Shown here piece after piece: positions 43,625 through 51,144 of a stretch of 64,000 bases of DNA. Location: positions 1 through 64,000 of the forward strand of contig NZ_JAKSXN010000029.1 of assembly GCF_022427145.1 (NCBI RefSeq), in the 5' to 3' direction. The notes under the pieces were generated by a model. That model saw only the letters and a list, made by a program, of their open reading frames with translations. It searched no databases and was not told the DNA's origin. Within the stretch, counting starts at the first letter, position 1, and the number at the start of each line of letters is the position of its first letter. This DNA is from Paenibacillus timonensis (GTDB lineage Bacteria > Bacillota > Bacilli > Paenibacillales > Paenibacillaceae). The position numbers were made by a program, and so were the translations under genes.

Positions 43625-43706
43625 CGTTTGGCCTTGCTTGTTGGGCGACGTTTCTTTACAATAGGAATGTTAGAGGAAGCCATTTTTGTGCGATAGGAGA
43701 GATCAT

Positions 43707-44009
43707 ATGAACGTCAAAATTACCCGCAATGCGGCGAAAGTGATACAAAAAGAACTGGCGAAGGAAGAGAACCAAGGGTTGGTGCTGAAGGTATTCATCA
43801 CCCATTCCCACGGCGACCATGCCCACTACGGCCTGGATTTAGCCAAGCCGGGCGACGCCGATCAAATCGTCCAAACGGACAAGGACATCGATGTGATCGT
43901 GGAAGGCACCGATCCGCTGCTCGACGGCGTAAAGATCGATTATTTGTATTTCCCGGAGGAGGGTTTCGTCATCACCAACCCGTCCAAAGGCAATCACGGG
44001 GATCACTAA
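43707..44009 (+). CDS. HesB/IscA-fold protein lacking cluster cysteines
   Basis: A 100-residue protein with the beginning and strand pattern of the HesB/IscA fold (MNVKITRNAAKVIQKELAKE, LVLKVFI, YGLDLAKPGDADQIVQTDKD, VKIDYLYFPEEGFVITNP). Classic A-type carriers bind Fe-S clusters by three Cys. Here no Cys is present at all: the first position lies in a His-rich run (THSHGDHAHYG) and the C-terminal CxC position reads KGNHGDH. It may bind metal by His instead, or have another role. ATG 43707 has TAGGAGAG. The DUF1450 gene follows 31 bp later. Confidence 0.78.
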   Translation: MNVKITRNAAKVIQKELAKEENQGLVLKVFITHSHGDHAHYGLDLAKPGDADQIVQTDKDIDVIVEGTDPLLDGVKIDYLYFPEEGFVITNPSKGNHGDH

Positions 44010-44040
44010 GCTTTAGCTAACGATAAAGAAGGGACCTGGC

Positions 44041-44277
44041 ATGGCTAACGATATTCGGATTTGCGATAAATGCAATCATATCCGCATGAAGACGTTTGTA
44101 CCGAAGTTGCAAAAGCTCGCGCCGGACGCCGAAATCAAAATCGGGTGCAAGTCGTATTGCGGTCCGTGCGGCAAAAGAGCGTTCGTATATATCAACGGCA
44201 GATACGTCAGCGCACCGACGGAAGAAGAGGTGCTGGCGAAGGCTGCACCGTTCGTGAAGAAACCGAAACCGGAATAA
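44041..44277 (+). CDS. DUF1450-family protein (YuzB-like)
   Basis: A 78-residue protein with four clear Cys: ICDKCNH near the start and IGCKSYCGPCGKRAFVYING in the middle, matching the YuzB/DUF1450 pattern. This looks like a thioredoxin-like or metal/Fe-S-binding small protein; function unknown. ATG 44041. It follows the Cys-free HesB-like gene in the same direction and precedes a strong terminator, so the two may form a small operon. Confidence 0.85.
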   Translation: MANDIRICDKCNHIRMKTFVPKLQKLAPDAEIKIGCKSYCGPCGKRAFVYINGRYVSAPTEEEVLAKAAPFVKKPKPE

Positions 44278-44288
44278 GCTGACCCACG

Positions 44289-44343
44289 AAAATCCGCTGC
44301 TCGAGGCGATCCATGGATCCATGCCTCGGGGGCGGATTTTTTT
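44289..44343 (+). terminator. Intrinsic terminator
   Basis: AAAATCCGC...CGAGGC pairs with GCCTCG...GCGGATTTT, followed by a T run to 44343; the loop holds a small GGATCCATGGATCC-like palindrome. Confidence 0.85.
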
Positions 44344-44392
44344 GGTAGAATAGAACCTGCCTACCTATATTTTTCAATAAAGGAGTCGGATC

Positions 44393-45358
44393 ATGGGAGC
44401 GATTCAGGAACGCATGGCGGATGTGGCGCGTTACCGGGCGGAGCGTACGGCCAGGGAGGATTTCAACGAGTTCTGGAGCCGGACGTTGGAGCAGTTTGCG
44501 GCCAAGCCGCTGCATGACCGCCGGGAGCCGGCAGCTACGTTTATGCAGGGGGTTGGCGCGGAACGCGTACAGTTTGAAGGGTACGACGATACGCCGCTGC
44601 ACGGTTGGTTTTTGGTCCCGAACGGAGGAGAAGGACGGAAACGCAAGTTGCCGTGTCTGGTGATTTATCAGGGATACCAGACGCACCGGGGGATTCCCGA
44701 AAATTATGCGGCCTGGCTGCAGATGGGGTACGCCATTTTTGCGGTGGATACACGCGGGCAGACAGGAGAAACAGGGAATCGTCTAGCTTCCGCCCGAGGC
44801 ATCGTCAAAGGGTGGATGACCCAAGGCTTGTTGGAACCGGAGAAGTTCTACGGCTTGGCGATGGCGATCGACGCTTGGAAGGCGTTGCAATGGGTGAGCG
44901 CTCAACCCGAGATCGATGCGGATCGGATCGGGGTGTACGGAACAAGTCAAGGCGGAGGGTTGGCTTTACAAATGGCGGCGTTAAGCGAGGTTCCCTGCGT
45001 GGCCGTTGCCAATGTCCCGAACCTGTGCCATCTGGAATTCGCGTTGATGAATTCGACCGGTTCCGTCTCGGAAATCGCCGAATTCGTGGCCCGAAATCCG
45101 GGAGCGCTGGAGCAGGTACTTACGACGTTAAGCTATTTTGACAATCTGAATTTAGCCGAAAAAATCAAGATGCCCGTTTTATATTCGGCGGGCTTCAAAG
45201 ATTTGATCTGCTGGCCGGAAACGATCGCTGCGGCCTACAACCGCAATCCCGCGGTAGGTAAGGAACTGCTGCTTTACCCGTTTATGGGGCATGAGGAAGG
45301 GCCCGACGAGCACCGGCTGAAAGCGTACGCCTTCTTGCGCGAGCATTTGCGGCCTTAA
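44393..45358 (+). CDS. CE7 acetyl-xylan esterase / cephalosporin-C deacetylase
   Basis: A 321-residue alpha/beta hydrolase of the AXE1 (CE7) family, which removes acetyl groups from short xylo-oligosaccharides and other small acetates. Catalytic triad: Ser185 in YGTSQGGGLAL, Asp270 in GFKDLICWPET and His300 in MGHEEGPDE. The family marks RGQTGETGN and oxyanion GYQTHRG are present. There is no signal peptide, so it acts in the cytoplasm on imported sugars. ATG 44393 with AAAGGAG. It precedes the glycan locus and an AraC gene and may belong to the same physiology. Confidence 0.93.
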   Translation: MGAIQERMADVARYRAERTAREDFNEFWSRTLEQFAAKPLHDRREPAATFMQGVGAERVQFEGYDDTPLHGWFLVPNGGEGRKRKLPCLVIYQGYQTHRGIPENYAAWLQMGYAIFAVDTRGQTGETGNRLASARGIVKGWMTQGLLEPEKFYGLAMAIDAWKALQWVSAQPEIDADRIGVYGTSQGGGLALQMAALSEVPCVAVANVPNLCHLEFALMNSTGSVSEIAEFVARNPGALEQVLTTLSYFDNLNLAEKIKMPVLYSAGFKDLICWPETIAAAYNRNPAVGKELLLYPFMGHEEGPDEHRLKAYAFLREHLRP

Positions 45359-45442
45359 AGGCGGATGCGATGGCACCGCCTTCAACCCTTCCCGGGCTGC
45401 CCGGGCTTCCTGGCGTACGACCAGCCGGGTGGCCCGTCCGGC

Positions 45443-46342
45443 CTAAGTCGATTTTGAATTCGTGCGCATGAACTGGCGGGGGGACATGCCCTCGGTCTGC
45501 TTGAACGCTTTGCTGAAAGAGTAGACGTTGCCGTAACCGACTTTTTCGGCGATCGTGGACAGGGACAGGCGGTTAAACATCATCAATTCCTTCGACTTCT
45601 CGATCCGGTAGCGGATCTGGAACTGATGGGGCGTCAGGTCGAACGTCTGCTTGAAGATGCGGGAGAAATGGAACACGCTGAGGCAAGCGATCTTGGACAA
45701 CGCCTCCAGCGGGACCGTTTCGTTGTAATGCTCCATGATGTAGGTGACCGCCCGTTCCATCGCGCGTTGATGCATGACGAGATGCGCATTGTCGTTCGCT
45801 TTTAGCCCCTTTTGCAGCAAATAAAGAATGCGCAGCACCAGCGATTTCTGCATCAACGGATAGTCGGCGTCGCGCCGTTCGTAGGCATGAATGATCTGCA
45901 TCAGCGTTTTATGCACCTCGGCATGGTTGCCGATGCGCAGCACGTTGGGAAATCCGAAGGCGGTCCCCAGGATATCGGGACGGAGCCAGGCCAGTTCTTC
46001 TTCGGTACATTCGCTGCGGTTCTTGAAATTGATCGGCACCTGCTCAAAATCCTCGTAATACAGCACGTCAAAATGAATGTGCGGCATCCAGCACTCCCCC
46101 CGCGATTCCACGAACTCGTGCTCCAGCCCCGGTTTGAACAGCAGGATATCCCCGGGCTCCGCGACGAACGTTTCGTTCTCCACGCGAATGGTGAGCTCCC
46201 CTTTTTCCATATACAGCAGCTCGTAGTCAAAAATGATACGAGGCGCCAGCGTCATCTCGTCGACCCGGTGATTCCAGGCTCTCCGAACGTTGGGCGATAG
46301 GCGATGAATCAAGTCCTGAAGCGTCATAGGCTGATTGTCCAT
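45443..46342 (-). CDS. AraC-family regulator with cupin sensor domain
   Basis: A 299-residue regulator. N-terminal cupin-like sugar-sensing domain about 20-150 (YELLYMEKGELTIRVENETF, PGDILLFKPGLEHEFVE), C-terminal double HTH about 195-295 (LSKIACLSVFHFSRIFKQTF, TIAEKVGYGNVYSFSKAFKQ, EGMSPRQFM). ATG 46342 is chosen because AGGAGGA lies 5 bp upstream; a longer frame from 46387 lacks a site. It is divergent from the DUF4185 gene and is a good candidate regulator of the downstream glycan genes. Confidence 0.92.
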   Translation of the reverse strand: MDNQPMTLQDLIHRLSPNVRRAWNHRVDEMTLAPRIIFDYELLYMEKGELTIRVENETFVAEPGDILLFKPGLEHEFVESRGECWMPHIHFDVLYYEDFEQVPINFKNRSECTEEELAWLRPDILGTAFGFPNVLRIGNHAEVHKTLMQIIHAYERRDADYPLMQKSLVLRILYLLQKGLKANDNAHLVMHQRAMERAVTYIMEHYNETVPLEALSKIACLSVFHFSRIFKQTFDLTPHQFQIRYRIEKSKELMMFNRLSLSTIAEKVGYGNVYSFSKAFKQTEGMSPRQFMRTNSKST

Positions 46343-46545
46343 CCGTTCCTCCTGTGTAGCAAGATTGGAAGCAAATCCTCCATTCATAGAAACTTGATGA
46401 TCTATTCATCATATATAGAATTCCCGTTATTTGATAGAGTCGCTGATAGAGAAGGGATCTTGATTAAGCCACAATAGCAAGAATGGATAAGAAATCACAA
46501 ATCCCAACATAGAACCAGGCGGGAGGATCATGTAAAATTCAAATA

Positions 46546-46559
46546 TGTAATCGCTTTCA
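46546..46559. promoter_or_regulatory. cre site (CcpA), perfect match
   Basis: TGTAATCGCTTTCA matches the cre consensus TGWAANCGNTNWCA at all 14 positions. It lies between the AraC gene and the DUF4185 gene, 170 bp before the latter, so glucose repression of the glycan locus is likely. Confidence 0.8.
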
Positions 46560-46649
46560 ATATATCATGGTTAAAACCGAACCGAAAGGGGGGCTTATCG
46601 TGGCGGAAGCGAAGCCGACGATTTCGGCCAGGCGAAGGAGCATGTTTCC

Positions 46650-46675
46650 CCATTCTGCAATCGATTGCAGAATGG
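46650..46675. promoter_or_regulatory. 26-bp perfect palindrome
   Basis: Half-site CCATTCTGCAATC followed directly by its complement, no spacer. The core TGCAATCGATTGCA with a central CG is the form of LacI-family operators. It is 55 bp upstream of the DUF4185 start. The gap (46343-46730) otherwise holds only the cre site; a 60-codon frame starting at 46567 looks spurious. Confidence 0.6.
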
Positions 46676-46730
46676 CAAATAGCCATTTTCCAGCGGCCCT
46701 AAGGGGACGCCAACAAGGGGATGAATACCG

Positions 46731-47864
46731 TTGCGCAGCTTTCCATTGATGTTTCTTTCCGCGTTGCTCCTCTTGACCGCCTCCTGCGGTAAGGAGCCGC
46801 CCGGAGTCCCGCGGACAACCGCACCTGCGGGGGAAACGTTTATCCTGAAAAATACCGCCAACCTGCAGCAAATCGCCCAGCTGACCGGCAAGGATTCGCT
46901 GAACCATACGGATCGGTACGCCGTTTACGGAACCGATTTAGGTTCGATGTTCACGATGGGGGACCAAACCTACTTCGTCTTTGGGGACACGTTCGGCGAA
47001 AGGCCGGAAGGCATGACGGGAGGGGGCGGCAGCTTTTGGCGATCCAACGTCATGGCTTACAGCTCGGATTCCGATCCGTCCGACGGGATTACGTTTGACG
47101 GGATGATTACGGATGAGGTCGGGCTGGCCAAAGAATTGATCCCGTCGAAAAAACTCGATTACGACGAGATGACCGTCATCCCTACGCACGGTTTGGCCGC
47201 TAACGGGGCCATGTACCTTTACTTTATGTCGGTCCAACATTGGGGGGATCCCGGAACATGGGACGTCAATCACTCCGGAGTGGCCAAATCGGAGGACGGC
47301 GGGGAGCATTGGTCGGTCGTGGAAGGACTCCAGTGGCCGGGAGACAGCGGATTCATCCAGGTGAGTCCGTTTAAAGCCGGGGACGGCGAGGAGGCGGAAA
47401 TCTATTTCTGGACGATCCCGTCCGGCCGTTTCGGCGGCGTCAAGCTGATGCGGGTCAAGGAACGAAATATCGAGGACCTCGGCAGCTACGAATATTTTAC
47501 GGGGGAAGACGAAGAAGGACAACCGCGATGGAGCAAGGAGATGAACCAGGCCAAGCTCGTGGTGGACGACACCGTCGGGGAACTGTCGGTGATCTGGAAT
47601 CCCGGGTTGGAACGGTGGCTGATGACGTATTTGAGGGAAGGGCAGGGCGTTGTTCTCCGGGAAGGCTTAACCCCTTGGGGACCGTGGGGCGACGCGCTGG
47701 ATTTGGTTCCGGCAGCCGATTTTCCAGGGTTGTACGCGCCTTTCATGAATGACCGGTTTCTGGCGGACGACGGGCGGACGATTTATTTTGCCTTATCGCT
47801 TTGGGATCCGTATAACGTGTTCTGGTTCAAAGCCACGCTGGAGGCATCCGGTCCCGGCGATTGA
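46731..47864 (+). CDS. DUF4185 lipoprotein, GH183-type (endo-D-arabinanase family)
   Basis: A 377-residue secreted lipoprotein: lipobox TASC near residue 19, short linker, then a five-bladed-propeller-like DUF4185 domain with VYGTDLGSMFTMGDQTYFVF, GDTFGERPEG, FWRSNVMAYSSDSDPSDGIT and a late ALSLWDPYNVFWFKATL. From established knowledge, DUF4185 proteins define the GH183 family, with endo-acting enzymes on D-arabinan. So it may cut a D-arabinofuranosyl glycan at the cell surface; the acidic catalytic pair is not pinned here. The start is TTG 46731 with AAGGGG; ATG 46749 would lose the charged signal start. First gene of the locus. Confidence 0.85.
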   Translation: MRSFPLMFLSALLLLTASCGKEPPGVPRTTAPAGETFILKNTANLQQIAQLTGKDSLNHTDRYAVYGTDLGSMFTMGDQTYFVFGDTFGERPEGMTGGGGSFWRSNVMAYSSDSDPSDGITFDGMITDEVGLAKELIPSKKLDYDEMTVIPTHGLAANGAMYLYFMSVQHWGDPGTWDVNHSGVAKSEDGGEHWSVVEGLQWPGDSGFIQVSPFKAGDGEEAEIYFWTIPSGRFGGVKLMRVKERNIEDLGSYEYFTGEDEEGQPRWSKEMNQAKLVVDDTVGELSVIWNPGLERWLMTYLREGQGVVLREGLTPWGPWGDALDLVPAADFPGLYAPFMNDRFLADDGRTIYFALSLWDPYNVFWFKATLEASGPGD

Positions 47865-47888
47865 GCCCATGAGGGCGTTCCGTGAAGG

Positions 47889-47912
47889 TTTAAGCGCCTA
47901 AAGGCGTTTAAA
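47889..47912 (+). other. Intercistronic inverted repeat before the SBP gene
   Basis: TTTAAGCGCC, TAAA loop, GGCGTTTAAA; a 10-bp RNA stem with one G-U pair and no T run. It may be an operator or an mRNA-stabilising stem ahead of the highly expressed SBP gene. Confidence 0.45.
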
Positions 47913-47949
47913 TAGAAGCTTTGCCGAATAAAAAAGGGAGGTTAACCAA

Positions 47950-49374
47950 ATGAAACAGCGTCGTTTGAAAGGATTGTCATGGACATTGGGATTGCTGCTG
48001 ATCATAGCCATGCTCGTAACCGGCTGTGGGGGTGCGGGGAACGGCGGGAATGCCGCTTCGGGCGGAAATGCGGAAACGGCTGGCGGAAACGCCGCCGAGG
48101 AACCGGGGACCGGCGATAACGCGGCTCCGAAGGAGAAGGTCAAGATCGAGTTTTGGGCCAATAAGTTCGAGGAGACGACCGATGCCTGGTTCAAGAAATG
48201 GACGGACGAATTCAACAAGACGCATGACGATATCGAAGTCAAGCTGACGATCGTGCCGGGGGACGCCTGGGCGCAAAAGCTGAAGGCGGCGCAGGCGGCC
48301 GGCAAGGCGCCCGACGTGATGACGATGAACTACAGCAACCTCGCGCCTTCGGCGAAGCAAAGCCAGATTTTGCCGCTGAACGACTATCTGGACCCTAGCT
48401 TGATCGATGACCTGCACGACAATGTCAAGGGTTTCGTTACGGTGGAAGGTAAGTATTATGCTTATCCGATGCTGGTAGAGCCTTCGACGGTGCTGTATTA
48501 CCGGAAAGATTTGTTCGAAGCCGCCGGGCTGGATCCGGCTAAGCCGCCGGTGACATGGGCCGAGTTGATCGATTACGGCAAGAAACTAACCAAGAACGGC
48601 GTGTACGGCTTATCGACGGCCCAAACCGCCGGTGATCTCGGCTGGTCGAGTTGGGGCCTGCAATATAATGCAGCCGGGCATCTGCCGATCACGGATGATT
48701 GGTCCAAAGCGGATGTCATGGATGACGGTTACAAGGAACTGCTGAATTTCTACAAGACGCTGTACCAGGAAGGGATCATGCCGAAGCAGCAATTGGCCGG
48801 TTACGCGGATGCGGCGCCGTTCGGGCAAGGGAAAACCGCGATGCAGATCAGCGGATCGTGGTCGATCGGCTTGTTCCGCAACGAATACAAAAATATGCTG
48901 GACAAAATCGGCGTCGCCCCGATGCCTTCGATCGACGGAGACCAGACCAAAACGACCGCCACGCTGGGCGGCTGGACGCTGGTCGTCGACGGCAAATCCA
49001 AACATCCCGAAGCGGCTGCGGAATATATCGGCTGGCTGCTGGCCGGCGATCCGAATATCATGATCGACTTCTTCAGAACGAGCCAATTCTCCAAGTTCTC
49101 GCCGCGCAAATCGGTAGACGAAGCGATGAATCAGGATCCGGACGCGAAAAACGACGAGTGGCGCAAGCTGATTTCCGAGAAAATCGTGCCTTATTCCGAA
49201 GCGGAGCCGGTGTATCCTTGGGACATCAGCATGTTCTTCGCCACCGCGATCGAAAAAGCCATGAAGGGCGAGGACGTCGATAAGGCGCTCGCGACCGCGG
49301 AGAAAGAAATCAACAATTTCATCGAGAAGCAGAAGCTGGCAGGGACGAACCCGAGAGCTAACGGCGGTGAATAA
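47950..49374 (+). CDS. Sugar-binding lipoprotein (SBP family 1) of the glycan locus
   Basis: A 474-residue ABC importer receptor. Lipobox VTGC near residue 26, then a 40-residue Gly/Asn/Ala linker. SBP_bac_1 features: KIEFWANKFEETTDAWF, APDVMTMNYSNLAPSAKQSQ, YYAYPMLVEPSTVLYYRKDL, GQGKTAMQISGSWSIGLF and TATLGGWTLVVDGKSKHPEA. It should bind the oligosaccharide released outside the cell. It begins an SBP-permease-permease set; the next gene starts 2 bp after its stop. Confidence 0.93.
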   Translation: MKQRRLKGLSWTLGLLLIIAMLVTGCGGAGNGGNAASGGNAETAGGNAAEEPGTGDNAAPKEKVKIEFWANKFEETTDAWFKKWTDEFNKTHDDIEVKLTIVPGDAWAQKLKAAQAAGKAPDVMTMNYSNLAPSAKQSQILPLNDYLDPSLIDDLHDNVKGFVTVEGKYYAYPMLVEPSTVLYYRKDLFEAAGLDPAKPPVTWAELIDYGKKLTKNGVYGLSTAQTAGDLGWSSWGLQYNAAGHLPITDDWSKADVMDDGYKELLNFYKTLYQEGIMPKQQLAGYADAAPFGQGKTAMQISGSWSIGLFRNEYKNMLDKIGVAPMPSIDGDQTKTTATLGGWTLVVDGKSKHPEAAAEYIGWLLAGDPNIMIDFFRTSQFSKFSPRKSVDEAMNQDPDAKNDEWRKLISEKIVPYSEAEPVYPWDISMFFATAIEKAMKGEDVDKALATAEKEINNFIEKQKLAGTNPRANGGE

Positions 49375-49376
49375 GG

Positions 49377-50264
49377 ATGCATCGCTCCAAGCATCGTTAT
49401 GAAAACAAAGTGGCGTACACGATGCTGCTGCCGATTCTGGCGCTGCTCACCGTATTCGTCATCATTCCGTTCGCGTATGCCATCCAGGTCAGCTTCTACG
49501 ATTGGAGTTTTTACCAGGATTCGGTTTACGTCGGGTTACGTAATTTCACGAACGTGTTGACCGACCCGTTGTTTACGAAGTCGATCCTGATCGGCCTCCG
49601 TTTCTCGCTGATGGTCGTTCCGGCCCAACTGGTGCTGGCCTTCCTGTTCGCTCACGTGATCAAAGGCATGGGAAGACGCTGGTCCGGGTTCGTGAAAACT
49701 TCGATCTACATTCCGACGATCATCTCCGGCATCATCGCATCGATCGTCTTCGCGTTTATTTACGATTACGACGCCGGCCTGGCCAATTACCTGCTCGGGT
49801 TGCTCGGGCTGGAGAAGTTGGCTTGGATCGCCGATGTTCGGACGGCGCTCGCGAGTATCGCGGTGCCGGTCGTATGGCTCGGCTTCGGGATTACGACGCT
49901 GATCATGCTGGCCGGATTGCTTGACATCCCGGAGAGCTACTACGAAGCGGCCGAGCTGGAAGGGGCCGGCGGTCTGACGAAGATGTTGAGGATAACGCTG
50001 CCTCTTCTGAAAAACGTCATTTTGTACCTGCTGATCACCGGCTTCACCGGGGCCGTCCAGCAGTTCGAGCTGCCGCTCGTCATGACCGGCGGCGGTCCGC
50101 TCAACGAGACGCAAACGCCGAACCTGTACATTTTCAACCATTTCCGGAACGACGTGCTCGTGGGCCACTCCATCGCTTCGGCGCTGCTGCTGTTCCTCGT
50201 GCTGGGCAGCATCTCCGCGATCATCTTCAAGGTGCTGAACTCGGATAAAGCGGTGGACGGATAA
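49377..50264 (+). CDS. Sugar ABC transporter permease (MalF/UgpA type)
   Basis: A 295-residue permease, six TM helices, first at about 13-35. The EAA loop is DIPESYYEAAELEGAGGLTK, followed by PLVMTGGGPLNETQTPNLYI. ATG 49377 is 2 bp after the SBP stop with only a weak ribosome site, so translation is likely coupled. No ATPase gene is in the locus. Confidence 0.93.
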   Translation: MHRSKHRYENKVAYTMLLPILALLTVFVIIPFAYAIQVSFYDWSFYQDSVYVGLRNFTNVLTDPLFTKSILIGLRFSLMVVPAQLVLAFLFAHVIKGMGRRWSGFVKTSIYIPTIISGIIASIVFAFIYDYDAGLANYLLGLLGLEKLAWIADVRTALASIAVPVVWLGFGITTLIMLAGLLDIPESYYEAAELEGAGGLTKMLRITLPLLKNVILYLLITGFTGAVQQFELPLVMTGGGPLNETQTPNLYIFNHFRNDVLVGHSIASALLLFLVLGSISAIIFKVLNSDKAVDG

Positions 50265-50292
50265 ATCAACCCGGATGGAGGACTAAAAGACG

Positions 50293-51120
50293 ATGAGTAA
50301 CAACAAAGCGTTGTTCGGCAAAATCGTCCTGCATGCCGCCGGCATCCTGGTCGCCTGCATCGCATTGTTTCCCTTGCTGTGGATGGCGATCGCCGGATTC
50401 AAGGCCAAAACGGAGGTGTTGTCCACGCCGTTCCGGTTTTTCCCGGAGCGGTGGCTGGTCGAAAACTACATCTCCATCCTGCAGGACAGCCTGTTTCTCA
50501 AATCGATGATCATTACGTTTGGCGGGGCGGTGTTGTTTGCCGCGTTAAGCCTGGCGATCAACGCCTCCGCCGCATATGTGTTCGCCCGTCTGGAGTTCCG
50601 CTTCAAGCGGGTGCTGTGGGTGTACGTCATCATGACGATGTTCATTCCCGGGATGGCGATCCTGGTGACTTCGTTTATCGTCGTGACCAAGCTGCAGATG
50701 CTGGATACGCTGGCGGTGCTCGTGCTGCCGGGCGTCGCTTCCGCCGGACACATGTTTTTCATCAGGCAGTTCTATCTCAATATTCCGCTGGCGCTGGAGG
50801 AAGCGGCTTTGATCGACGGAGCGGGACGCTTCAAAATTTTCTCGCATATTTTCCTGCCGATGTCGTATCCGGTTTTCGTTATCGTCGGCATCGGCTCGTA
50901 CCTGGGCTACTGGAACTCCTTCGTTTGGCCGACGATGACGATTACGAACGTCAACCTGTTTCAAATCATGCAGTATCTAGCCACGTTCCGCTCGGAGCGC
51001 GGGACGGAGATGGGGATGCTGATGGCCGGATCGAGCCTGGCGGCCGTGCCGACGATCGTGCTCTTCCTGATCTTCCAGAAATACATTATTCGCGGCATCA
51101 AAATCTCTGGGTTGAAGTAA
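50293..51120 (+). CDS. Carbohydrate ABC transporter permease (MalG/UgpE type)
   Basis: A 275-residue permease, six TM helices, first at about 11-33. The EAA loop is NIPLALEEAALIDGAGRFKI; the C terminus KYIIRGIKISGLK is typical. ATG 50293 has GGAGGACT. It pairs with the permease at 49377 and is followed by the DUF6259-like glycosidase gene after 24 bp. Confidence 0.93.
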   Translation: MSNNKALFGKIVLHAAGILVACIALFPLLWMAIAGFKAKTEVLSTPFRFFPERWLVENYISILQDSLFLKSMIITFGGAVLFAALSLAINASAAYVFARLEFRFKRVLWVYVIMTMFIPGMAILVTSFIVVTKLQMLDTLAVLVLPGVASAGHMFFIRQFYLNIPLALEEAALIDGAGRFKIFSHIFLPMSYPVFVIVGIGSYLGYWNSFVWPTMTITNVNLFQIMQYLATFRSERGTEMGMLMAGSSLAAVPTIVLFLIFQKYIIRGIKISGLK

Positions 51121-51144
51121 CGTCGGCGAAAGGAGGAAGTTTGG

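Noticed and set aside
46567-46749. 60-codon frame before the DUF4185 gene
   Set aside because: Runs through the palindrome and overlaps the real start; no ribosome site.
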